50,309 nucleotides of DNA. Source: an uncultured Saprospiraceae bacterium (GTDB taxonomy: Bacteria; Bacteroidota; Bacteroidia; Chitinophagales; Saprospiraceae). Numbering within the stretch: position 1 is the stretch's first letter; every line of letters begins with the position of its first letter. Shown in pieces: positions 1 to 7,792 of this stretch. The position numbers and the translations under genes were made by a program. The notes under the pieces are model-generated. The model did not search any database. It was given only the letters and a program-made list of their open reading frames with translations, and was not told where the DNA came from. Where the stretch lies: positions 1-50,309 of the forward strand of contig CAKZUV010000016.1 of the NCBI GenBank assembly GCA_937921555.1. Reading direction: 5' to 3'.

Positions 1-151
1 TGGCTACGAATAAGTCATTGATAACGTGGATCTTCTGCTATTTTTATTTCCGTAGCTACGGCTACGCAAAGAAAAATGAGCATCGTCCACAATATCAAGC
101 ACTTATCCTCGCCTTTTGTGAACATTCTTAAACAGCTTCTACTTTATTTCC

Positions 152-159
152 TATCTTTG
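152..159 (+). promoter_or_regulatory. Candidate Bacteroidota -7 promoter box (TATCTTTG)
   Basis: The octamer TATCTTTG matches the Bacteroidota sigma-factor -7 consensus TAnnTTTG exactly. It ends 8 bases before the ATG of the substrate-binding lipoprotein gene, so the transcript would have almost no leader. The -33 element is not clear. The block just upstream (114-141) recurs before the aldehyde dehydrogenase gene. Confidence 0.5.
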
Positions 160-167
160 CCAAAAAA

Positions 168-1784
168 ATGCAATTTCGTTTTTGCCTGATATATATTTTA
201 TTTCTTTTTTTTACAGCCTGTCAATCCAGTCAGAAAACGGACGATTCCCGTACCGTTTTTCATTATAATCAACATAAAAATATCACCTCGCTCGATCCGG
301 CTTTTGCCCGTGCTCAAAATAATATCTGGGCGATCGATCATCTCTATAACGGGTTGGTACAGCTCGATGATTCGCTCAATGTTCGTCCTGCGATTGCTCG
401 TTCCTGGCAAGTCTCTCAGGATGGTCTGACCTATACCTTTGCGCTGAGAAAGGACGTTTATTTTCATAGAGATCCCTGCTTTGAAGACAAAGAAAACAGG
501 GTGGTTACCGCCGAAGATGTAAAGTATAGCTTTAATAGATTGCTGGATAAAAAAGTTAATTCTCCGGGATCGTGGGTTTTTAAAGGAAAGGTGGTGGAAG
601 AAAACCCGTTTCACGCGCCGGCACCGGATACTTTTGTTATTAAATTACGCAGCCCTTTTCGTCCGTTTTTGGGAATGTTGTCCATGCAATACTGTTCGGT
701 GGTTCCCAAAGAAGCCGTCGAATTTTACGGAAGTGATTTTCGGAGCAATCCCGTTGGTACGGGGCCTTTTAAATTCAAACGGTGGATTGAAAATCAGTCA
801 TTATTTTTATCTAAAAATGACCATTATTTTGAAGCTGGATTGCCAAAAGTGGATGGTATCCGCATCAGTTTTATGGGAGACCGCAAGACGGCTTATCTGG
901 AATTATCCCGTGAAAATATTGACTTTTTTTCCGGCCTGGAATCTTCTTATATCAACGAACTAATCACTAAGGACGGCGTTATCCACCCTGCCAAAGCAAA
1001 TAAAATACAATTTATAAAATCTCCCTACCTAAATTCTGAATATCTGGGGATCAATCTCTCGTTCGGGGACGATGACAACCCCTTGAAAAGGAAGAAAATC
1101 CGACAGGCGCTCAACTATGGAATTGATCGTGCGCTGATGCTGAAAACTTTGAGAAATAATGTGGGTGTTCCCGCTAATTCCGGGTTTACGCCCATCGGTT
1201 TGCCTTCCTTTGATGCGACCGCCGCGCCGGGATATACGTACGATCCTGACCGGGCGCGCAACTTGCTGCGGGAAGCCGGATTTCCCAACGGAGAAGGACT
1301 CCCGGAAATTATTTTGCATACGACCGCGGACTATGAAGATCTCTGTACTTTTGCCGCCAAACAATGGGAAAATTTAGGATTTAAAATAAAAATAGAACTC
1401 GCAGAATCAGCTACGCTGCGACAGATGATGACCAAAGGTCAGGTGGCTTTTTTCCGGGCTTCCTGGATTATGGATTATCCCGATGCGGAAAGTTTTTTTA
1501 CCGTTTTTTATGCTAAAAATCCCGCACCGCCAAATTATACCCGATTTAAAAATGCGGAATTTGACCGGCTTTACGAGGCGGCGCTAAAAGAAAATGATGA
1601 CGCGGTTCGATACGGTCTTTATCAAAAGATGGATCGTTTGCTAATCGAAGAAGCTCCTGTGATTTTTTTATTTTACGATCAGACTGCTCTTTTTGCCAGC
1701 AAGCCCGTTCGTGGAATCAGCCGGAACGCGATTAACTTGTTAAAAACAAAAGGGATTTATAAAGAGGATGTAATGAAAAAATAA
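168..1784 (+). CDS. ABC transporter peptide-type substrate-binding lipoprotein (SBP family 5)
   Basis: This 538-residue protein belongs to the OppA/DppA type (SBP_bac_5), which binds peptides or similar solutes and hands them to an ABC permease. Residues 1-18 form a lipoprotein signal ending in FTAC, with Cys18 the predicted lipidated residue, so it is probably anchored in an envelope membrane. The N-terminal lobe has the family pattern of residues around 40-100 (a YNGLVQLD stretch followed by a W-x-V-S-x-D-G-L-x-Y-x-F-x-L-R run), and the length fits full-size OppA proteins. No permease or ATPase genes lie beside it in the window; they may lie to the left or elsewhere. The ATG at 168 follows a good -7 box directly. 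The ligand cannot be deduced. Confidence 0.88.
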   Translation: MQFRFCLIYILFLFFTACQSSQKTDDSRTVFHYNQHKNITSLDPAFARAQNNIWAIDHLYNGLVQLDDSLNVRPAIARSWQVSQDGLTYTFALRKDVYFHRDPCFEDKENRVVTAEDVKYSFNRLLDKKVNSPGSWVFKGKVVEENPFHAPAPDTFVIKLRSPFRPFLGMLSMQYCSVVPKEAVEFYGSDFRSNPVGTGPFKFKRWIENQSLFLSKNDHYFEAGLPKVDGIRISFMGDRKTAYLELSRENIDFFSGLESSYINELITKDGVIHPAKANKIQFIKSPYLNSEYLGINLSFGDDDNPLKRKKIRQALNYGIDRALMLKTLRNNVGVPANSGFTPIGLPSFDATAAPGYTYDPDRARNLLREAGFPNGEGLPEIILHTTADYEDLCTFAAKQWENLGFKIKIELAESATLRQMMTKGQVAFFRASWIMDYPDAESFFTVFYAKNPAPPNYTRFKNAEFDRLYEAALKENDDAVRYGLYQKMDRLLIEEAPVIFLFYDQTALFASKPVRGISRNAINLLKTKGIYKEDVMKK

Positions 1785-2212
1785 TCTTTCTTAATTTAAC
1801 AATTTCCTGATGCTACGTTTCCTAAACCTACTCTTCAATTGGTGATAGGTTTAGGAAACGAGCTAAAGCACCTTAAAATTTTAACCTCGGCTTCAAGAGG
1901 GAATTATATGATTCTAGGTTTTGATTTTAAAATAGTTTTAGACCCTAAACGATTAAACAAAGAGCCTGCTCTAAAAACCAGGAAAACGGAAATCCTTAAT
2001 TAAATTAAATAAAAGATTAATACATATTGTGTTCACGATAAAAGATATACACGTTAAAGAATCTCTGCGTTCTCTGCTCCTCTGCGCGAAAAACACTTTT
2101 TAGAGCAGACTCAACGATTAAACGATTTTGATTTGCAGATGTGTGGATGTGTGGATTTCGCCAATTAAAATTTCTAAAAGAGCATCACTCAAAACCCAAA
2201 ACTTAAATAAGC
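1785..2212. other. Intergenic region with hairpin and inverted repeats
   Basis: No gene is supported in this 428-base gap. It holds a 15-bp perfect stem (1816-1830 with 1846-1860), a 12-base inverted pair (CTGCTCTAAAAA near 1970 and its complement near 2096), a pyrimidine-rich stretch of repeated CTCTGC words near 2055-2090, and a GTGTGGATGTGTGGAT run near 2140-2155. The hisF promoter must lie here, but no clear TAnnTTTG box was found. Confidence 0.6.
1816..1860. repeat. 15-bp perfect inverted repeat with 15-base loop
   Basis: CGTTTCCTAAACCTA at 1816-1830 pairs perfectly with its complement at 1846-1860. It lies 31 bases after the stop of the substrate-binding protein gene, the usual place for a terminator. 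No T-run follows on either side, so an intrinsic terminator is not certain; a mobile palindrome or an mRNA 3'-end stabiliser would also fit. Confidence 0.6.
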
Positions 2213-2968
2213 ATGTTAGCAAAAAGAATTATTCCGTGTTTGGATATAAAGGACGGTAGAACGGTGAAGGGCGTAAATTTCGAGCAACTACGGGATGCCG
2301 GTGATCCGGTGGAGTTGGGTTGCCGGTACGTAACGGAAGGAGCGGATGAACTGGTTTTTCTGGACATCACGGCGACAGTCGAAAAGCGAAAAACCTTAGC
2401 GGAACTGGCCAGAAAAATTGCACGGCATCTAAATATTCCGTTTACCATCGGTGGTGGTATAAGGTCGGTAACCGACGCTGGAATATTACTGGATGCGGGT
2501 GCGGATAAAATTTCGGTCAACTCAGCAGCGGTGCGTGATCCGGCGTTGATTTCGCGACTGGCGGATCAATTCGGGTCGCAGTTTGTGGTGGTCGCGGTGG
2601 ATGCAAAAAAAGTCAATGGTGAGTGGCTGGTTCATCTCAATGGAGGCAGAGTCGCTACGGAGCACCGGTTGTTGGACTGGGTAAAAGAAAGTGAAAATCG
2701 TGGAGCGGGGGAGATTTTATTTACATCGATGAATAACGACGGCACCAAGGCTGGATTTGCCTGCGATGCCCTGGCGGCGGTTGCAGATCAGGTAAGCATT
2801 CCCGTGATCGCATCGGGTGGAGCGGGGAGTATGGAGCACTTCCGCGACGTATTTACACATGGCAAAGCGGATGCGGGGCTGGCAGCCAGTATTTTTCATT
2901 TTAAAGAAATAGAAATCCGCGATCTGAAAAAATATCTGGCAGATCAACGGATTCCGGTACGTTTATAG
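2213..2968 (+). CDS. hisF: Imidazole glycerol phosphate synthase, cyclase subunit
   Basis: HisF takes ammonia from HisH and converts PRFAR to imidazole glycerol phosphate and AICAR in histidine biosynthesis. The 251-residue length is normal. Both catalytic aspartates are present: Asp11 in the N-terminal CLDIKDGR motif and Asp130 in VAVDAKK. The phosphate-binding loops are visible as IGGGIRS (79-85) and IASGGAGS towards the C-terminus. It is a complete TIM-barrel enzyme. Bacteroidota his genes usually form one operon, but here only hisF and hisIE are present and a reverse-strand membrane protein gene lies between them. HisH, HisA and the rest must be encoded outside this window. Confidence 0.97.
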   Translation: MLAKRIIPCLDIKDGRTVKGVNFEQLRDAGDPVELGCRYVTEGADELVFLDITATVEKRKTLAELARKIARHLNIPFTIGGGIRSVTDAGILLDAGADKISVNSAAVRDPALISRLADQFGSQFVVVAVDAKKVNGEWLVHLNGGRVATEHRLLDWVKESENRGAGEILFTSMNNDGTKAGFACDALAAVADQVSIPVIASGGAGSMEHFRDVFTHGKADAGLAASIFHFKEIEIRDLKKYLADQRIPVRL

Positions 2969-2987
2969 AAATGGCGATTAAATCTTT

Positions 2988-3464
2988 TTACAGGAACATT
3001 CCAAGTCCTCCAATGAAAATGGAGCCTATGAACAGAATCGCGTAAAATCCAAGAAGGATGGCGGTAAAAATTCCCCAGAATTTAAACAGGGATTTCAGAT
3101 TTCTGAAGCCTTCTGATAATGTGAGTTGATCGTCTGTATTGAGCGCAATTTTCACTTTATCAGAAAACCGGTACAGATAAAGGGTAGGAAAAAAATACAA
3201 AACAATCATCAACCCATATAAAATTGCTATAAATCCAAAACCCAAACCACCGGCTGCTCCAAATTCGTCAAGACCAGCCAGCGCAGTACCACCCACAAAT
3301 AACAAACTTAATACACCAAATGCCATAAACCCGATAAAAATAAAACCCATGATGCTTAGAAATTTGCCCCACTTTGCCATTTCGTAGAGATAGGATTTAA
3401 TTTCTTCGGTGATTTGTACGCCACTGGTTGTAAAGTTGTCGTCGAGGGGATAGGAAGTTTCCAT
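2988..3464 (-). CDS. DUF5362-type small integral membrane protein
   Basis: This 158-residue protein has a short polar N-terminus with the pattern I-x-S-Y-L-Y-E-M-A-K-W-G-K-F-L, followed by three hydrophobic segments around residues 35-60, 72-98 and 130-152. That layout and the AKWGKFL entry into the first helix are what I recall of the DUF5362 family, common in Bacteroidota and of unknown function. It is on the strand opposite to hisF and hisIE, 19 bases after the hisF stop and 77 bases before the hisIE start. It therefore converges on hisF and diverges from hisIE. No function can be given beyond a membrane location. Confidence 0.8.
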   Translation of the reverse strand: METSYPLDDNFTTSGVQITEEIKSYLYEMAKWGKFLSIMGFIFIGFMAFGVLSLLFVGGTALAGLDEFGAAGGLGFGFIAILYGLMIVLYFFPTLYLYRFSDKVKIALNTDDQLTLSEGFRNLKSLFKFWGIFTAILLGFYAILFIGSIFIGGLGMFL

Positions 3465-3541
3465 ATTGAAGTTATTTTAGGTTTTAAATAAAAAATTAAC
3501 AATTCTAAAGATAAAAAATAAAATTAACAAAAAAAAGATTT

Positions 3542-4150
3542 ATGAATAATATATTGTCAACTGATTTGGATTTTGAAAAAGGAGAAGGACTGATTCCTGC
3601 CATTATTCAGGATTATCAAACGGGGAAAGTGCTCATGTTGGGATACATGAACGAAGCAGCATTCGAGAAAACCAAAAAAGAAAAGAGGGTTTGTTTCTAT
3701 AGCCGAACCAAAAAACGTTTGTGGACCAAGGGAGAATCGTCCGGTAATTTTCTGGAAGTGATCGACCTCAAAAAGGATTGTGACCACGATGCTTTGCTCA
3801 TCGCTGCCAGACCGCTCGGACCAGTTTGTCATACCGGACAGGACACTTGTTTCAACGAAAAAAATACAAATCCCAATTTTTTAAAACACCTGGAATCCAT
3901 TATTCAAAATCGGAAAAAGTCCCCCACTGACAGTTCATATACGTCGAGCCTTTTCCAGAAAGGAATCAATAAAGTCGCCCAAAAAGTAGGAGAAGAGGCC
4001 GTTGAACTGGTAATTGAAGCCAAAGACGACAATAGAGATCTTTTTCTTGGAGAAGCCGCAGATTTGCTGTATCATTACCTGGTCTTGTTGACCGCTAAAG
4101 ATTTTGAACTGGAGGATGTAATGAATGTCTTGAGAGAAAGACATAAATAA
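3542..4150 (+). CDS. hisIE: Bifunctional phosphoribosyl-AMP cyclohydrolase / phosphoribosyl-ATP pyrophosphohydrolase
   Basis: The two domains carry out the second and third steps of histidine biosynthesis. The HisI domain (about residues 1-110) shows the metal-binding DCDHD motif at 79-83 and the zinc cysteines in VCHTGQDTC (Cys96, Cys103). The HisE domain (about 115-202) shows KVGEEAVE (148-155) and EAADLLYH (171-178), the MazG-like metal-binding face. The 202-residue length fits HisIE fusions. It is separated from hisF by the reverse-strand DUF5362 gene, so it needs its own promoter in the 77-base AT-rich gap. A perfect 42-bp palindrome follows its stop. Confidence 0.97.
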   Translation: MNNILSTDLDFEKGEGLIPAIIQDYQTGKVLMLGYMNEAAFEKTKKEKRVCFYSRTKKRLWTKGESSGNFLEVIDLKKDCDHDALLIAARPLGPVCHTGQDTCFNEKNTNPNFLKHLESIIQNRKKSPTDSSYTSSLFQKGINKVAQKVGEEAVELVIEAKDDNRDLFLGEAADLLYHYLVLLTAKDFELEDVMNVLRERHK

Positions 4151-4158
4151 TTTGAAAT

Positions 4159-4200
4159 GCTATTTGCTTCCCTATATCGCGATATAGGGAAGCAAATAGC
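4159..4200. repeat. Perfect 42-bp palindrome
   Basis: The 21-base half beginning GCTATTTGCTTCCC is followed without a spacer by its exact reverse complement. An outer inverted pair, AAATGCTATT at 4155-4164 and AATAGCATTT at 4216-4225, surrounds it. It lies between hisIE and the methyltransferase gene. A half copy with two differences follows the uvrA stop (19533-19553). It may be a terminator-like or mobile palindrome. Confidence 0.85.
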
Positions 4201-4239
4201 TAAAAGCAAACAGCCAATAGCATTTATAAAATTTGACCG

Positions 4240-4734
4240 ATGGTAAATCTTCCCGTAGCATATTGTGCCTCTGCTTTTGGTATTTTTAAAATTACCGGAG
4301 ACGAAAATGGTATTCAGTCGATTCAACTGACTCCGAAAAAAGTATTACCAAAACAAGTGGTACCAGCGTCCTTGAAACAAGCTATAAGACAACTCACCCA
4401 ATACTTCAATGGTCGTCGGAAAGAATTTGATCTGAAATTAAATTTTGGAGACGCCCCCGCTTTCCACCAGGAAGTCTGGCAGGAATTAATGACCATTCCT
4501 TATGGACATACGACCAGTTATTCTGCGATCGCTAACACCCTGGGAGATGTCAATAAAATGCGTGCCGTCGGACAAGCCAATGGTAAAAATCCCATTCCTA
4601 TTGTTGTTCCCTGTCACCGCGTCATCGCCAAAAGCGGAAAACTGCAAGGGTATTATTATGGACTGGATATGAAAAGAAAATTACTGGAACTGGAAAATCC
4701 GTTGAGCTTTGCGGAGCAGGGGTCGTTGTTTTAG
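4240..4734 (+). CDS. ogt: Methylated-DNA--protein-cysteine methyltransferase
   Basis: This 164-residue suicide enzyme moves the alkyl group of O6-alkylguanine in DNA to its own cysteine. The acceptor is Cys125 in the signature PCHRV (124-128), preceded by the GNPxPIVV-like run and the helix-turn-helix region with YGHTTSYSAIA (88-98), and followed by GYYYGLDMKRKLLELE. The length fits Ogt/AGT without an Ada N-terminal domain. ATG at 4240 is the only good start. A folded repeat begins exactly at the stop codon (4733). It may be co-transcribed with hisIE, but the palindrome lies between them. Confidence 0.95.
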   Translation: MVNLPVAYCASAFGIFKITGDENGIQSIQLTPKKVLPKQVVPASLKQAIRQLTQYFNGRRKEFDLKLNFGDAPAFHQEVWQELMTIPYGHTTSYSAIANTLGDVNKMRAVGQANGKNPIPIVVPCHRVIAKSGKLQGYYYGLDMKRKLLELENPLSFAEQGSLF

Positions 4735-4786
4735 GAATGGCAAAAAGAGGAAGTATAGAATCGTATTTTATTTATTTAACATTCTT
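4733..4786 (+). repeat. 3'-end hairpin element, shorter copy
   Basis: This 54-base stretch starts inside the ogt stop codon and is nearly identical (2 differences in about 49 bases) to the reverse complement of 21464-21512. It carries AGGAATG, the purine-rich loop, TAGAATC and the T-rich arm ending ACATTCTT. Compared with the long copy it lacks one arm, as if deleted between two TTTGCC repeats. See the finding on this element. Confidence 0.8.
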
Positions 4787-4829
4787 TAGATTTTTTCAGA
4801 AAATATTTCTTCTAAAATTATAATATCTA

Positions 4830-5807
4830 ATGCCACAAAAACGCAGAACCTTTCTCAAAACTACCAGTCTCGGTCTCGGCGCCCTGACCACCGGTATCGC
4901 CTACAACTGTCAGGGACAAAATACCACAAATAATAAAATTTCTACCCCCATCATCATCTCCACCTGGGATCACGGAATGGCTGCTAATAAAGTGGGATTG
5001 AAAATTCTGAAAAATAACGGTACCGCCCTGGACGCAGTTGAAAAAGGAGTTATCGTCGTAGAAAATGATCCCGAAGTACAAACCGTCGGACTCGGTGGTT
5101 TTCCGGACCGGGAGGGCATCGTAACGCTGGATGCGTGTATCATGAAAGGAGACGGGCAATGCGGTGCGGTCGCCTTTTTACAGGATATTAAAAATCCAAT
5201 TGCCGTTGCTCGTAAGGTGATGGAAGAAACACCACACATCATGATCGTCGGGGCGGGTGCCAAACAATTTGCGCTGGAAATGGGATTCCAAGAAGAAAAT
5301 CTGCTCACGGAGGCTTCCAGAAAAAAATACGAAGCGTGGTTAAAGACGGGGATTTATAAACCAAAGATAAATATCGAAAATCACGATACCATCAGTACCC
5401 TTGCCCTTGATACTCACGGCCATCTGGCGGGTGCGTGTACCACGAGCGGTGCCGCCTGGAAGATGCATGGCAGGGTCGGTGATTCACCATTAATCGCCGC
5501 TGGTCTTTTTGTGGACGATGAGGTGGGTGCAGCCGCTGCCACGGGACTGGGCGAGGCGGTGATCAGAACCGCCGGTAGTGCCATGGTCGTTGAAGCAATG
5601 CGCCACGGGCAAAGTCCGGAAGAGGCGTGTCGATCGGTTTGCTTACGTATTAAAGACAAGCACAAGGATATCAGTGATTTACAGGTTGGATTTATTGCAC
5701 TTAGAAAGGATGGTGCTTACGGTGCGTATAGTTTACAGCCGGGATTTACGTACGCACTTGGTATGGAAAAAACGCACGAATTGCATCAGGCGACTTCGAT
5801 GTTTTAG
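4830..5807 (+). CDS. Glycosylasparaginase-like N-terminal nucleophile hydrolase, Tat-exported
   Basis: This 325-residue protein belongs to the asparaginase-2 family, whose glycosylasparaginase members split the N-acetylglucosamine-asparagine bond of glycoproteins. The precursor is expected to cut itself before the nucleophile Thr187, seen in HDTIST (185-190). GDSPLI (217-222) and the glycine-rich TGLGEAVIRT run form the substrate side of the family fold. The N-terminus KRRTFLK followed by a hydrophobic stretch is a Tat signal. A Cys at 27 leaves open that it is a Tat lipoprotein. The gene is isolated, and a small stem (TTAGTGC/GCACTAA) starts at its stop. A plain isoaspartyl peptidase is the alternative, but the HDT context favours glycosylasparaginase. 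Confidence 0.9.
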   Translation: MPQKRRTFLKTTSLGLGALTTGIAYNCQGQNTTNNKISTPIIISTWDHGMAANKVGLKILKNNGTALDAVEKGVIVVENDPEVQTVGLGGFPDREGIVTLDACIMKGDGQCGAVAFLQDIKNPIAVARKVMEETPHIMIVGAGAKQFALEMGFQEENLLTEASRKKYEAWLKTGIYKPKINIENHDTISTLALDTHGHLAGACTTSGAAWKMHGRVGDSPLIAAGLFVDDEVGAAAATGLGEAVIRTAGSAMVVEAMRHGQSPEEACRSVCLRIKDKHKDISDLQVGFIALRKDGAYGAYSLQPGFTYALGMEKTHELHQATSMF

Positions 5808-6265
5808 TGCCGCAAGCACTAAGGTTCTATCCAATTTGGGAGCCACAAAGGCACTAAGGACACGAAGAAAAAACTTTGTGTTTTTCGCGTCTTCATAGCA
5901 AAAACACACACAAGGAGTATAAAAAATACACAAGCATTTAGTGCCTTCGGTGGAGCGTGTTTTGTTAAGTGTGTGTCTGCGCGTTGGCCTTCCTTTTGCG
6001 GGATACCAGATGACATACATAACCGTACAGTCCCCTTCGGCGCTAGTGCCTCGGGAACTAAATAACCGACACCTTATGCGGTCTCTTTTTTCATCATACT
6101 TCTTTGCTTATCAGTCGGGTAGCTACGGCTATCCTCCTTCTGCGCGCATTGTTTGATAAAAAAATAGTCTCGCCTAAGGTATCCTTTACTTTGATCCCGA
6201 GGCACTGGAGGCTTCTGTCCTTACTTAGATGCTCGACTTGCCGAAATTCCATAAAAAAAAGTGAA
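5808..6265. other. Intergenic region rich in GCACTA words
   Basis: No gene is supported in this 458-base gap. It holds at least five copies of GCACTA or its complement TAGTGC in both orientations, including GCACTAAGG twice (near 5816 and 5850), several CACAAAG/CACGAAG words and two short stems. One stem, TTAGTGC-CGCAA-GCACTAA, begins at the asparaginase stop. A TAGCTACGGCTA stretch near 6120 also occurs near base 53. It looks like decayed repeat sequence rather than a gene. Confidence 0.55.
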
Positions 6266-7204
6266 TTATTTTTCTTCCCCTTCTTTTTCCATGCCCATTT
6301 CCGTGGTAATACTGGTGTACATGATGTCCACTATTTTTTCGCCATTGATAAATCCACCGCCCCAGGCATCGTCATAATCGGCGTTGAGTTTGGCAGCTTG
6401 AATCTCTTTGAGCGACTTTCCATCCCGGATGGCATTTCTAACCCGGTCGCGTACCGTCAGTACAACTTCGCGATATTTCAGCAGTTCTTTTTTATTGGAA
6501 AGTTCTCCGTGTCCCGGAATTATTTTAGTGTTTTCGTCCACGAGCATGATAGCAGTATTGACTGCATTCAACAGACCATCAACCGAACCACCGGAAGACA
6601 GATCGATATAAGGATAGCGTCCGTTAAAATAAGTATCTCCCATGTGGAGCACATTACTGTTGGCAAAATAAATCATGGCATCACCGTCGGTATGCGCATT
6701 GTCTACGTGGAAAACCATCACGGTTTCTCCACCAAACCGAAGTGTCAATTCATCATTAAAGGTAATTTCTGGAAGTGCTTTTACTGCTGCCGCCGGAACA
6801 GGCTGCGTAAATGCCTTCATCAGATTTTTTTTATTCATACGCTCATAAACGTTGTCATGGGCAACCAGCAAAACTTCGTCAGAATTGATATTTTCGTTGC
6901 CTCCTGTATGGTCTCCGTGCCAGTGTGTATTTACCAGATAGTGAATGGGCTGATTGCTCAATTTTTTGATCGCAGCCTTGATTTTATCGCTCAGCGGAGC
7001 AAACTGCGAATCGATCATCAGGACTCCTTTTTCTCCGATACAAACGCCAATATTTCCCCCGCTTCCCTTGAGCATATAAATATTGTCGGTCAGTTGGACA
7101 GGAGTGATTTCTACTTTAGAAAAGTCTCTTTGAGCGAAGACTCCCACGGTAAGTAGACAACAAAAAACCAGTAAAAACGATTTAACAGATAGAAAGAGGT
7201 TCAT
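6266..7204 (-). CDS. Exported metallo-beta-lactamase-fold hydrolase
   Basis: This 312-residue protein has a Sec signal (residues 1-24, ending VFAQ) and an MBL core. The zinc motif HWHGDH is at 94-99, the later ligands are in HVDNAHTDGDA and HMGDTYF, and PGHGELS lies in the C-terminal half. The pattern fits periplasmic members related to quinoprotein-linked or SoxH-type hydrolases and to subclass B lactamases. I cannot say which substrate it uses, and no resistance role is implied. A 350-codon open frame runs antisense over it, but the zinc motifs show which strand is real. A sequence similar to the shared promoter block (CCTGAACAGCTTTATA) lies 30-50 bases before its start. Confidence 0.9.
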   Translation of the reverse strand: MNLFLSVKSFLLVFCCLLTVGVFAQRDFSKVEITPVQLTDNIYMLKGSGGNIGVCIGEKGVLMIDSQFAPLSDKIKAAIKKLSNQPIHYLVNTHWHGDHTGGNENINSDEVLLVAHDNVYERMNKKNLMKAFTQPVPAAAVKALPEITFNDELTLRFGGETVMVFHVDNAHTDGDAMIYFANSNVLHMGDTYFNGRYPYIDLSSGGSVDGLLNAVNTAIMLVDENTKIIPGHGELSNKKELLKYREVVLTVRDRVRNAIRDGKSLKEIQAAKLNADYDDAWGGGFINGEKIVDIMYTSITTEMGMEKEGEEK

Positions 7205-7792
7205 ATTTTAAAATTTTGGTGAAAAAATTTGCGTTATAAAGCTGTTCAGGAATTCTAAAAGAAGATGAGTCATGTTTTTTGTCAATCAACCTTTTTTTAG
7301 CGTTCTGAAAAACTTCGATAAAAGCGTAATACGTTCTATAATGCGAGGGGCCAGGATATTGTTGGAAAAAAATAAAATAAAACTGCTTTAATTGCAGTAC
7401 AAAGGACGATTTTGCCGTAAAAACTATCAGAATTGGTCTAAATTTCCATCAATTGGCTGCAATTAGTGATTTTTGACCAACATAAATACCCGGACAAAAG
7501 CTTAATTTTCTCTTAATCAGGCAAATAAACGCAACTACGGATTGAAGTTTGGGGTACAAAGTTGCTACTCCTGTATTTTCAGGTTTAGAGCTTGTTTAAA
7601 ATTTATTTTAGAATGATAATCAACGATATGTAGTTCTGAGGAACTAAAAAATAATGAGTTTAGCGAGCTAAATGAATTCTTTTTTAGGAAATCAGGTTCA
7701 CAAAGCGTTGGTTATCAGACAATAGAAATTTAAACATGCTCTTAATTTACGGATACTGGAGATCGAATTTCCGTAAGCAAAAAAAATTAGAC
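7205..7792. other. AT-rich intergenic region
   Basis: No gene is supported here. The stretch holds a 31-base segment (7434-7464) that recurs at 9262-9293 beyond the next gene, a TTTAGAGCTTGTTTAAA word near 7585, and small stems TAGTTC-TGAG-GAACTA and TTTAGC-GA-GCTAAA near 7635-7670. An in-frame ATG at 7736 belongs to the next frame but gives no signal peptide, so I leave it upstream of the gene. Confidence 0.5.
7434..7464 (+). repeat. Direct repeat, left copy
   Basis: TGGTCTAAATTTCC and the following AATTGGCTGCAATT match 9262-9293 in the same orientation, with about four substitutions and one extra base there. The two copies bracket the SH3-protein gene and its flanks. Confidence 0.55.

Noticed and set aside
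6104-7156. 350-codon frame on the plus strand
   Set aside because: It is antisense to the MBL hydrolase, which has its zinc motifs and signal peptide on the minus strand. The plus-strand translation resembles nothing.
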